From: Puniceicoccaceae bacterium K14
Lineage (GTDB): Bacteria; Verrucomicrobiota; Verrucomicrobiia; Opitutales; Opitutaceae
Direction: 5' to 3'
DNA: 64,000 bases
NCBI GenBank assembly: GCA_022538095.1
Contig: JAKYXN010000018.1
Span: 19,604-83,603, forward strand
The position numbers were made by a program, and so were the translations under genes. Below the pieces are notes generated by a model. That model made no database searches, was not told where the DNA came from, and was given only the letters and a program-made list of their open reading frames with translations. The first letter of the stretch is position 1. Each line of letters opens with the position of its first letter. This document shows, piece after piece, positions 26,592 through 35,856 of the stretch.

Positions 26592-29500
26592 ATGCTTTAT
26601 TCAAAATTTGATGCACTCCGCACTCTCGATTTAGTGTGGAAAGGAGTGCTTTGTTTTCTGTGCCTAACGGCTTGCTCTTGGCTGCAGGCAGCTGAAATCG
26701 TGTGGGAGACGCCTCAAGATATTACCGGCACATTGGTTGACTTTGATGTGGAAGGTGAGCTTGTCGAAGCTTGGAATGGTGGTGGCTCTTTTTTGACGAT
26801 TGGCTCTGGCTCCTTGGATATTCCATTCGAACCCGGTCCAGATTTGGCCAATGGTGGATTCGATAACGCTGATCCTCAAAATAGGAATGAGGACCAGGAT
26901 TACGAAACCTTGCTCGGAACTATGACCTGGGCTTCATCCAATGAGAGTTTGTCGTTTACTGGATTAACGAGTGGAGGTTTCTACAGGGTGCAGTTATGGA
27001 TTGCTGACACTCGGACTCGGTCGAGCCATCGTCAAAAAACCTATGATTCAGGAGAGGGCACGCAATCGGTCGTTTTGGACAGCGGGCCACCATCGCAATT
27101 TGTAATCGGTAACTTTGTTGCAGATGGATCGACTCAGGAAATTCGCTTTGTCGGAACCAGTGGAGCAACGCACCCTCAATACAATGCACTGATGCTGCGA
27201 GAGATTGGTCCGCCCGTACCGGATATTGAAGAGCTAAGCATAACGTTCGGAGCGATAAAGTCGGATAAAGGGGTTCTGATTTTTAGCGGTGAGAGCGCAC
27301 GTTTGACTTGGACGGTAACCAACTCGGATTCGGTTGTTCTCCAGCCCGGTTCGATCGCCTTATCAGAAAGTGGAACACGAGATTTAAGCCCAAGCGAAAC
27401 GCAAACCTATCGCTTAGTAGCGACTAACAGTGACGGCGTGGAAGAACGTACGTTTACTATTTATGTCGACGAGCAGGAAGAGCCACTGGTTTTGAATGAA
27501 ATCCAAAGTTCAAACGATCGAGGTGTCACCGACGAGGATGGGGACGAGGAAGATTGGATTGAATTGCGAAACCCGAATTCCTTTGCTTTGAGCTTGGGGG
27601 GCTATGAGTTAAGTGATGATGAGGATTTGGTCGAGACATGGTCACTTCCAAATTCGGCGATTATCCCAGCAGGTGGCTACTTATTAGTTTTCGCTTCCGA
27701 GAAAGACAGGACCGGAGACGAATTACATACAAATTTTAAGCTGTCATCGGATGGTGAATACTTGGCTCTCTTAAAAGAAGAGGTGGTTGTTTCGCAATTG
27801 CCGGAAAATCACCCGGAGGAGAGTGTGTTTCCGGCAATAAAGACAGACTTTAGCTATGGCGTAAACTCGGATGGCTTGCTTCGTTTCTTTGCCAATCCAA
27901 CTCCTGGGGAAGAAAATAGCGAAGGCTACTTAGGATTTGTTGAGGAGGTTGAGTTTAGTGTGGAGCGCGGCATTTACGAGAATAGCCAAAGTGTATCCTT
28001 GTCTTGCGAAACTGAGGGTGCCCAGATTCGTTATACTCAAGATGGCACTTTTCCTAGTTTAAGTAATGGGATCTTGTATTCGGCGCCGATCGATGTTGAT
28101 GAAACGATGGTAGTGCGAGCGGTTGCAGTTTTGAATGAGTACGCAGACTCGGAAATTAGTTCTCATACTTACATTATCCCAAGCGACGTCATCGCGTCGG
28201 ATGTGATGGATACGTCTATTACTGAATCAAATGAATACGGGCCTCTCATGGAGGACGGACTTCTCTCGTTGCCATCGCTTTCCTTGAGTATTCCAGAGTT
28301 AGATTCGGTTGATAATAGCACGGAGCAGCTGACTTCGGTTGAATTTCTACCCAACGACGGAGAAGAAGGGTTTCAAGTGGATGCTGGAGTATCTCATTTT
28401 GGAGGGTATTTTACTGATTTTGATAAAAAGAGTTTTAGATTGTATTTCAGGAAAGACTATGGACCTGGAAAATTAGGGTATCCACTTTTTGATGGGTTCG
28501 AGAACGGAATGCCGGTTGTCGATGAATTTGATGCGCTCGATTTACGTAGTGGTTCTCATGATATGGAAATGCGTGGAGCCTATCTTTCGAATCGATTTAC
28601 GGATGATTCCATGCTTGAAATGGGACATTTTAATCCACACGGGCGATTTGTTCACTTGTACATAAACGGAGTTTATTGGGGGCAGTATCACCTTCGAGAG
28701 CGTTGGGCCGCGGCGATGGCGGCGGAATACTTTGGTGGAGATAAGGACGATTACGAAGCGATCAACGGTAATGCGAATAATGGAAATGATACTCCTGGCG
28801 GCTGGTCTCCAGGTGTAGCCTATGATGGGGATGGTAGTAGTTGGGAATATATCAAAAGTTTGGCGGAGGGAAGTACTCCATGGGAAGACTTGCCGGCACG
28901 AGTAGATTTGGATGCGTATATCGATTATGTGCTGCTTTATGCGACAGGGTCGTGTGAAAATGAATATCGAAATATTAGCCAACCGGTTGACGGGGGAGTC
29001 GGATTGCAGATTTATCTAAATGATGCAGATGGCTATTTGAGGTCAATCAACGGCAGTCGTGCAGACAATCCTGGTCCCGGTAATATTATGGGTGCGCTAA
29101 TGAGCCAAGCTCACCCCGAATTTATGATGTATTTGGCGGATAGAATTCAGATGCACTATTTTCAAGGAGGTGCGCTCTCGCCCAATCGAATGGTTGCACG
29201 GCTCCAGAAACACATTGATGCAACAGAATTGAGCTTTTTGGCGGAGTCCGCTCGTTGGGGATATCGCACGCCAGAGTCTTGGCGAAGCTATCAGGATAAC
29301 CTTCTAGAAAACGATTTGCCCTCACGTGCTGGAACGATGATCTCCGCTTATCGATCTGCAGGATTATATCCAAGTATTGATGCTCCATCGATGAATCAAT
29401 TTGGGGGCAATGTTGATGCTGGGTTTGAATTAAAAATTACAAACCCTTTGGGCGGAACTACCTATTTTACAATCAATGGCGAAGATCCTCGTTTGACGGG

Positions 29501-31055
29501 TGGAGCGGTGAATTCGAAAGCAACCGCCCTTGTAGAGGATGCTACTGGAAATGTTTTGGTTTCAAAAGGCTCCGATTGGAGGTATTTGGACGATGGTTCT
29601 AATCAAGGGACTGCTTGGCGTGGGAGTTTTTTCAATGATAGTAGTTGGTCTGTTGGTACAGCTGAACTGGGCTACGGGGACGGTGATGAGAATACGACAG
29701 TTTCCTATGGATCGAACTCAAACAACAAACATATAACTACTTACTTTAGAAAGACTATCGAGGTTGAAAATGTCTCCAGTCTTTCAGGCTTAACGCTCGA
29801 ATTGATGAGAGATGACGGGGCGGTGGTATACATCAATGGGGTCGAGATAATGAGAAGCAATATGCCTGGAGGGACCGTTACAAGTAGTACTCTCGCTTCG
29901 TCTGCAGCTAGCGGCGGTGGGGAATCGACATTCATTGCAGTCGAGTTGGATGCGAGTATGTTGGATGAAGGCAACAACGTAATCGCAGTAGAAGTACACC
30001 AAAGTTCTGTAACGAGTTCCGATGTGAGTTTTGATTTAAAGTTGAGTGGCCAGTCAGAATCAGATGTGGAACCTGCTTACATCGTAGGAGAGGGAAGTAC
30101 TATTGTCCAAGCAAGAACACTACGCGATGGAGAATGGAGTGCTTTGCGAAGTGTTGTTTTTAGCACAGCAAAGGAAACAACAGGTCCAGTAGCGGGAGAT
30201 CTTGTCGTTACGGAAATTCATTACCATCCTTTGGATCCAACTGAAGACGAACTTTTGGACGCTCCTGATTTGGATGACGGCGATTTCGAATTTTTGGAGC
30301 TGCTCAATGTTAGCTCGAAGCAATTGATCTTAGATGGCGTAGCATTTACGACCGGGGTAGAGTTTGTATTTCCAATAGATAGTAGAATGCAGCCTGGTGA
30401 GAGGATTGTGTTGTGTCGTAATCTGGAGACATTTCCTTTGCGTTATTCAGAGTCGCCATTTGGTGAGTATGGGGGTGCCCTTAGCAACAGTGGAGAGACA
30501 TTGGTATTGGTTGATGCTGAAGGGAACGTTTTGTTGGATTTGAATTATGGTGACAGCTCTGTTGGAGGGTGGCCGATTGAGGCAGATGGCGACGGACGGA
30601 GTTTGGTGTTGATAGATGCTTTCGAAGGAAGTGACCAAAACGATCCCGCGTCGTGGAGCGCGAGCGTTTCGATTCATGGGTCACCGGGAATTGGAGACGG
30701 AGCGGAGAGTAATCTTTACGTCGATGAAGACGGAGATGGCTTTCCTCGGATTTTGGAAGCTCTGCTGCTGAGTTCTGACAAAGATGCTGCGGATTTGCCG
30801 CAAGTTGAACAGTTTGTCGCTGAGCATGAAGACGGGAACGATTACCTATATTTAAGCTTCGTTCGCAGCCTTTCTATCAATGCAAATCTCTTAGTCCAAG
30901 GGTCTCGTGATTTGATCGATTGGAATGCGCAAGGAGTGGAAGTAAGTCGAACTCAAAACGTTGATGATCGTGAATCCCTAATGTATCGAATACCCCTAGA
31001 GCTACGCAATGAAACAGACACGGTATTCGTGCGAATCATGGTCGTGGAAGAGTAA
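26592..31055 (+). CDS. Giant secreted CotH/lamin-tail-domain protein
   Basis: A 1487-residue extracellular protein with a signal peptide (LCFLCLTACSWLQAAE). In order it shows a beta-rich N-terminus and a lamin-tail domain at ~299-375 (LVLNEIQSSNDRG...DWIELRNP). Next is a chitobiase C-terminal-like domain (~460-525, IRYTQDGTFPSLSNG) and a CotH-like kinase domain (~600-900, KKSFRLYFRKDYG, INGVYWGQYHLRERW). A beta-sandwich lies at ~985-1155 (DDGAVVYINGVEIMR), then a second lamin-tail domain at ~1204-1370 (VTEIHYHPLDPTEDE). The C-terminal part has a calcium-loop-like DEDGDGFPRI. CotH proteins phosphorylate secreted proteins in spores, but the bacterial marine homologues are uncharacterised. Its C-terminus is duplicated in decayed form downstream. 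Confidence 0.85.
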   Translation: MLYSKFDALRTLDLVWKGVLCFLCLTACSWLQAAEIVWETPQDITGTLVDFDVEGELVEAWNGGGSFLTIGSGSLDIPFEPGPDLANGGFDNADPQNRNEDQDYETLLGTMTWASSNESLSFTGLTSGGFYRVQLWIADTRTRSSHRQKTYDSGEGTQSVVLDSGPPSQFVIGNFVADGSTQEIRFVGTSGATHPQYNALMLREIGPPVPDIEELSITFGAIKSDKGVLIFSGESARLTWTVTNSDSVVLQPGSIALSESGTRDLSPSETQTYRLVATNSDGVEERTFTIYVDEQEEPLVLNEIQSSNDRGVTDEDGDEEDWIELRNPNSFALSLGGYELSDDEDLVETWSLPNSAIIPAGGYLLVFASEKDRTGDELHTNFKLSSDGEYLALLKEEVVVSQLPENHPEESVFPAIKTDFSYGVNSDGLLRFFANPTPGEENSEGYLGFVEEVEFSVERGIYENSQSVSLSCETEGAQIRYTQDGTFPSLSNGILYSAPIDVDETMVVRAVAVLNEYADSEISSHTYIIPSDVIASDVMDTSITESNEYGPLMEDGLLSLPSLSLSIPELDSVDNSTEQLTSVEFLPNDGEEGFQVDAGVSHFGGYFTDFDKKSFRLYFRKDYGPGKLGYPLFDGFENGMPVVDEFDALDLRSGSHDMEMRGAYLSNRFTDDSMLEMGHFNPHGRFVHLYINGVYWGQYHLRERWAAAMAAEYFGGDKDDYEAINGNANNGNDTPGGWSPGVAYDGDGSSWEYIKSLAEGSTPWEDLPARVDLDAYIDYVLLYATGSCENEYRNISQPVDGGVGLQIYLNDADGYLRSINGSRADNPGPGNIMGALMSQAHPEFMMYLADRIQMHYFQGGALSPNRMVARLQKHIDATELSFLAESARWGYRTPESWRSYQDNLLENDLPSRAGTMISAYRSAGLYPSIDAPSMNQFGGNVDAGFELKITNPLGGTTYFTINGEDPRLTGGAVNSKATALVEDATGNVLVSKGSDWRYLDDGSNQGTAWRGSFFNDSSWSVGTAELGYGDGDENTTVSYGSNSNNKHITTYFRKTIEVENVSSLSGLTLELMRDDGAVVYINGVEIMRSNMPGGTVTSSTLASSAASGGGESTFIAVELDASMLDEGNNVIAVEVHQSSVTSSDVSFDLKLSGQSESDVEPAYIVGEGSTIVQARTLRDGEWSALRSVVFSTAKETTGPVAGDLVVTEIHYHPLDPTEDELLDAPDLDDGDFEFLELLNVSSKQLILDGVAFTTGVEFVFPIDSRMQPGERIVLCRNLETFPLRYSESPFGEYGGALSNSGETLVLVDAEGNVLLDLNYGDSSVGGWPIEADGDGRSLVLIDAFEGSDQNDPASWSASVSIHGSPGIGDGAESNLYVDEDGDGFPRILEALLLSSDKDAADLPQVEQFVAEHEDGNDYLYLSFVRSLSINANLLVQGSRDLIDWNAQGVEVSRTQNVDDRESLMYRIPLELRNETDTVFVRIMVVEE

Positions 31056-31082
31056 GTGCTTAATGATACGAATTCTGGAAAA

Positions 31083-31501
31083 CTATGAGGAAGGGGGGAT
31101 CGGAGTTAAGTGTAGTGCACGCAAGTACATGAGATCCTCATCAGGTATTCCTTCGCTGAAAATTTCGAGCAATTGTTGACCTTTTGAAATCTCTATCTGT
31201 CCGATCTTTTGCTTTGCGAAGGTGGCATTCTTAGCGGTTCCGGTACTTTCCGTCATAGCCGTTAGTTTGTTCCCGCTAATCGTAACGCTGTATTGGTTCA
31301 AGGGGGCGCCTTCCTTTAGTGAGTATTCAGCTTCCACTGCATAGGTCCCCGATTCCTGGAGGTAAACGGGCCATGTGAGTTTTTGCTTCTCAGTTTCCCA
31401 ACCACGGACCGCGTTAGTCCGGATTTTACCTTGGCCAAACCTGAATTCGTCACCAATCACAATTGCGTCAAATGTACGGAGTACATTGGGTTGCTTTGCT
31501 G
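31083..31501 (-). pseudogene. C-terminal fragment of a secreted carbohydrate-active enzyme
   Basis: The open frame runs from just after a stop near 31502 to 31083 without a plausible start. A GTG at 31460 is the only candidate, but conserved-looking sequence (FISAKQPNVLRTFDAIVIGD) continues upstream of it. The translation includes RGWETEKQKLTWPVYLQESG and TYAVEAEYSL, resembling beta-sandwich C-terminal modules of bacterial fucosidases and other glycosidases. About 130 residues remain, with no catalytic domain. It is probably a truncated relic lying between the CotH gene and its partial duplicate. The exact parent family is not certain. Confidence 0.55.
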
Positions 31502-31821
31502 AAATGAACTAAAGTTCTTTAAAGGTCGTGAATGTGAGGCAGGCTCGTGTTACCGATGGGACTGGTTCATTTATAAGAGCGTTTGGGTTGCTATTCGAAT
31601 TACTCAGAGCAAACTCGTGGTCCTGAGAAGTGGCGGGTGATGATGAATAAGGAGCAATGTGCTCCAACAATACTTTTCATAGTAGGAAAATAGGGGTGAA
31701 AATTGAAAATCCCAATGTAGAGCCCACTCAGAGAGTGTTATTAGGCTTTGGGAAATCTTATTATTCGAAGGTATTATCTTGCCTCTTGTAATGGCCAGCG
31801 TGAGACTCCGCACTCAGTTGC

Positions 31822-32684
31822 GGAAGATCTTTTTATTACGGAAATTCATTACCATCCTTTGGATCAGACTGAAGACGAACTTTCGGACGCTCCTGATTTG
31901 AATGATGGAGACTTTGAATTTTTGGAGCTGCTCAATGTTAGCTCGAAGCAATTGATCTTAGATGCCGTCGCATTTACGACCGGGGTTGAGTTTGTGTTTC
32001 CAATAGATAGTAGAATGCAGCCTGGTGGGAGGATTGTGTTGTGTCGTAATCTGGAGACATTTCCTTTGCGTTATTCAGAGTCGCCGTTTGGTGAGTATGG
32101 GGGTGTCCTTATCAACAGTGGAGAGGCATTGGTATTGGTTGATGCTGAAGGGAACGTTTTGTTGGATCTGAGTTATGGAGACAGCTATGTTGGAGGGTGG
32201 GGTGATTGAGGCAGATGGCGACGGACGGAGTTTGGTGTTGATAGATGCTTTCGAAGGAAGTGAGCTAAACGATCCCGCGTCGTGGAGCGTGAGCGTTTCG
32301 ATTCATGGGTCACCGGGAATTGGAGACGGAGCGAAGAGTAATTCTTACGTCGATGAAGACGGAGGTGGTTTTGCTCGAATTGTGGAAGATCTGTTGATGA
32401 GTTCAGACGTCGATGCTTCAAGTTTGCCTGAGATTGAGCAATTCCTAGTTGAGCATGATAATGGTAAGGAGTATCTCCATATAGCACTTACTCAAAGCTT
32501 GTCTGCTTCGGGAGATCTTGGTGTAAAACCTTCTGGTGGCTTGCTAGATTGGAAGGCTGCGGTTATCGAATTTGGTCGAACGCAGAATGGAGAAATTAGC
32601 GAAACCAAAGAGTATTGGGTATCTCAAGAGATTCACGATGAGAGCGATTTAGTGTTTGCCCGTCTATTTGTCATTATGGAATAG
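31822..32684 (+). pseudogene. Frameshifted partial duplicate of the CotH protein C-terminus
   Basis: This stretch is nearly identical in sequence to the 3' part of the upstream 1487-residue gene (about 30193-31055), starting at TTACGGAAATTCATTACCAT. It covers the second lamin-tail domain and the C-terminal module. A one-base length difference near 32198-32204 (GGGTGGGGTGATTG against GGGTGGCCGATTG in the intact copy) shifts the frame. The first part stops at 32209 and the rest is open in another frame to 32684. It lacks the signal peptide and the CotH domain. The last ~100 codons have diverged more than the lamin-tail part. It is a gene relic from segmental duplication and may still serve as a recombination partner. 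Confidence 0.85.
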
Positions 32685-33560
32685 TTAGTGTGTGTTCGCT
32701 TCTTGCCCTAACCAATCTTCAGGGCAAAGGGGGTGGATATTTAATCTCGAGAAAATTCATATTTGTAATTTTTAATTGTATACGAAAGTCAGATGCGATT
32801 TAATCTGGGTGTGACGATTACCAGCGCAAATACGTTGCATGATGTGTTTAGATGTAACTCTGAAATTTGTATGTATTACTTGGCGCTCTGTTGGACTACT
32901 ACCAGAAGGTGTCCGTAATTACGTCTAGCATAGAGTTCTTTTTTGTATCGAGGGCTGTTCATTTGTAAAATTAGATAAGGCGAGCGGGCGTTGTAGATGT
33001 TGTATTACAGTGTAAATAATTTTTGCGTTGAGGGTGACTGTTAGGTTTATCTCAATTTCTCCTTGAGTAAAAATTGGGAATTGGAGCATCAGATGCTCGA
33101 TTTAGCATCGACCTGACGGCAGTTCCTACTCGCACAACCTCAAATACCCTCAAAAATATAAACCCCAATAATTTTCTGACTGGCGAGAGCTCTCGCTAGA
33201 AATATCATCCGCTGCGAAATTGGTTGCAGCGTTTTTGCTCTTGATGAGTGCCGCGGCTTTGGTCTCTACCATAAGTGGTGGTTAACTTTTTGAGTCTCTA
33301 ATACCCCACTTCGATGATGCAATTTCAATGTCAAGCTGACTATTGTTGTCTGCATCGTTGAGTTGGACAATATTAACATTAATATGTATCCAAATTACAA
33401 TGATTAGGTAAATTGGGTAGATATAACATTCTTCACTTTGTGTGGAGGGCACGCCTGTGGCTTTGGTTACGTGATCATAAACCGGCAGCGTAAAATCAAA
33501 CAAGCAAATGATCGAATGCGATCACACGATAACTGGTATATAATAAAGGAAAGATAAATT
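32685..33560. other. Long A/T-rich intergenic region
   Basis: An 876-bp stretch with no convincing gene. It contains overlapping small inverted repeats at 33084-33098 (GAGCATC-A-GATGCTC) and 33092-33109 (GATGCT...AGCATC on one strand), next to GTAGGAACTGCCGTCAG on the minus strand. This looks REP-like but is weaker than the 17.6-kb element. A palindrome GCGAGAGCTCTCGC lies near 33184-33197. The last 60 bases before the next gene probably hold its promoter. Confidence 0.4.
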
Positions 33561-35234
33561 ATGAAAAGAATCTTAATTAGATTATTTGTAGTAGTCCAAT
33601 TATTGGGACTCGGAAGCCTGTTAAATGCTCAGACTTACATCACTCACGATTTTAATGATGGGAATTTCACCCCTTATGAAGTTAATAAAGCAGACCAAGA
33701 GGCTCGAGTTAACATTGTAAATAGTGCCGTTGAAACCCACTGGGACGAAACTCTTTACAATGGTACTAACTCAGGTAGGAAGGCGCAATTTAGGCCCATC
33801 AATGACATCATCTTCACTCAACACATATGGATGGGTCTAAGGATTAAGATCCATAGCGACTATATGCAGAACAATACGAATACAAATGCAGGGTTGATGC
33901 AGATTTGGGGATATAATGGTTCTTCTGGAGCTGCAAATCACATGTGCATGCTTAAGTTTGATGGACGCAATGGCGGTGCACTGGTTTGGCAGCACCGATA
34001 CAATAGTGTTGCCAATAAGACGCACTATCTTGTGGAAGGTAATTTTCCACGAGACCAGTTTGTTGATGTGGTCGTTCACGTAAAACTGGCTGAATACAAT
34101 AAAGGTACGGTTCAAGTCTGGGTGGATGATGTATTAAAACTGAACAAAACCAACCAAACCATAGGATGGGGAGACATGAATTCAAGCGGTATGATTAACG
34201 GAACGTATTGTTTTGGAACTTCAATTGGGCAGTATAACTTTTTCGTTAACGCGGGGTATGATGATGCGTATGACGGTGATGACCATTGGTTTGACGGACA
34301 TTTAGCGGGCGAAACAAGAACTGTTACCTATGATAATGTTTCCCTTTATAATGGAGCGAATGGTTATGACCTTGTGGATCCCACTAGTAATAATGGCGGG
34401 GGGACGAATGTTGCCTTAGGTGGAACTGTGACGCAAAGCTCTACTGCCTACTCAGGCGTTGCCAGTCGTGCGATCGATGGTGACACCAATGGCGCGTGGA
34501 GTGATGGTTCTGTGACGCATACGGCTAACGAAGCACAGCCTTGGTTAAAGGTGGACCTTGGGTCTTCACACGACATTGATGAGATCGTTGTTTGGGGGCG
34601 TACGGATAGTTGCTGTGCTAATCGGTTAAGCAACTACGATGTTTCGATTCTCGACAGCGGAAACAACGTGGTATGGTCTAACTACCAAAGCGGTACTCCT
34701 TCTCCATCTGTATCCATAGACGCCAATGGCGCGACAGGACGTTACGTATTGATCGAGCTCAACGGAACGAATCCATTGAGCGTGGCTGAATTAGAAGTGT
34801 TTGGCGAGCAGTCTTCCGGTAGTCCAATTACCAATTTGGCTGAGAATCAACCTGTTACAGTATCGGGTGAACAGTCCGGAAATCCTGGATCGAACGCAGT
34901 CGACGACGACACGAACACGCGTTGGTCTGTGTCTGGTTTTCCGCAATGGTTGGAAGTGGATTTGGGGTCAGTGAAGAGTATCAGCAAGACCGAGCTCGTT
35001 TGTTTTTCGGATCGCGCGTATCAGTTTATCGTTGAGTCGAAGACTAGCTCAGGCGGATCATACACGCAGATTGTAGACCGTAGCAGCAACACCACAAGTG
35101 GTACTGAAGCGTCTCCAATAACCGATACCTTTTCGGCGACGGACGCTCGCTACGTTCGAATCACCGTGCAAGGGGCCAGTGGATACTCTGGTTCCTGGGT
35201 TAGCCAGTTGGAATTCCGTGTATTCGGAAACTAG
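33561..35234 (+). CDS. Secreted polysaccharide-lyase-like protein with F-type lectin and F5/8C domains
   Basis: A 557-residue protein with a signal peptide (MKRILIRLFVVVQLLGLGSL, cleaved near NAQ). Residues ~25-270 resemble a jelly-roll polysaccharide lyase or concanavalin-type domain (HDFNDGNFTPYEV, NAGLMQIWGYNGS, TVQVWVDDVLKLN). Residues ~280-415 are an F-type lectin/CBM47-like fucose-binding domain: ASRAIDGDTNGAWSDGSVTH, then H-x26-R and RTDSCCANR with the characteristic paired cysteines. Spacing after the aspartate is one residue longer than the textbook motif. Residues ~425-557 are an F5/8C (CBM32-like) domain (NAVDDDTNTRWS, QWLEVDLG). It probably binds and cleaves fucose-containing glycan outside the cell. 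The catalytic residues are unidentified. Confidence 0.78.
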   Translation: MKRILIRLFVVVQLLGLGSLLNAQTYITHDFNDGNFTPYEVNKADQEARVNIVNSAVETHWDETLYNGTNSGRKAQFRPINDIIFTQHIWMGLRIKIHSDYMQNNTNTNAGLMQIWGYNGSSGAANHMCMLKFDGRNGGALVWQHRYNSVANKTHYLVEGNFPRDQFVDVVVHVKLAEYNKGTVQVWVDDVLKLNKTNQTIGWGDMNSSGMINGTYCFGTSIGQYNFFVNAGYDDAYDGDDHWFDGHLAGETRTVTYDNVSLYNGANGYDLVDPTSNNGGGTNVALGGTVTQSSTAYSGVASRAIDGDTNGAWSDGSVTHTANEAQPWLKVDLGSSHDIDEIVVWGRTDSCCANRLSNYDVSILDSGNNVVWSNYQSGTPSPSVSIDANGATGRYVLIELNGTNPLSVAELEVFGEQSSGSPITNLAENQPVTVSGEQSGNPGSNAVDDDTNTRWSVSGFPQWLEVDLGSVKSISKTELVCFSDRAYQFIVESKTSSGGSYTQIVDRSSNTTSGTEASPITDTFSATDARYVRITVQGASGYSGSWVSQLEFRVFGN

Positions 35235-35268
35235 GAACGAGTAGTTTTTACTCTTATTTACTTGATGT

Positions 35269-35304
35269 AGCCCTGCCTTTTTGGAGGTGGGGCTTTTTGT
35301 TTTT
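35269..35304 (+). terminator. Intrinsic terminator after the lectin/lyase gene
   Basis: A 9-bp stem (AGCCCTGCC / GGTGGGGCT, two G-T wobble pairs) at 35269-35294 is followed by TTTTTGTTTTT. It lies 35 bp past the stop codon. The gene therefore appears monocistronic. Confidence 0.88.
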
Positions 35305-35856
35305 AATCGCTAGTTGAACACCGATAAGTGCTGCATCGAGATTCGCCGCTTTTTGCCATAATTACAAACTGCAGTTTTTGATCCATAGGTGTAACTTTAT
35401 TCTAGGGCATAAGGGCATTAAAGTCTTACCTGTGTCTCTGGTATAGCTGTTACCGATGTCCGAGATTGGTAGTGATCCCGATCTTTAAAATTAAAGATGA
35501 GGCCCTTCAGGTCCACTTCGTTTACTCAAACTCTCACTACGCTATACACACAGTTTGCCCACTTTGCGAGCCTTCGAAAGATCGGGTTAATGACGGATTA
35601 GATTGTGCTTAGTGGAATTACGTTGACGCAGATCACTGCTCCGAAAAAATAGAAAGATCTCATTTTACGAATGTAACGACGCCTCTCAACAGCCCCCACA
35701 ATGCTATCAATAAGGAGATTTAATTAATATTAGAGATCAAAGATAATTACCCAATTGGCCCACGACTGATTGCAGACGGGTTATCATAAACGTATCCGAT
35801 CTTCGACTATACGAGCAACACAGTATACCTCTCAATTTTTGCGACGAATCAAACAT
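35305..35856. other. Intergenic region before the GHL6 glycosidase
   Basis: About 550 bp with no convincing gene. It contains a perfect inverted repeat ATCTTTAA-AA-TTAAAGAT at 35481-35498, a possible regulator site. AATAAGGAGATTTAATTAAT near 35708 contains an AGGAG without a matching frame. Nothing else was recognised. Confidence 0.4.

Noticed and set aside
33084..33109. Second REP-like element
   Set aside because: Overlapping short hairpins without a clear shared head or tail; noted in the intergenic entry but too weak to call.
33282..33503. 73-codon minus-strand frame
   Set aside because: No ribosome site, no family resemblance, and composition follows the A/T-rich background.
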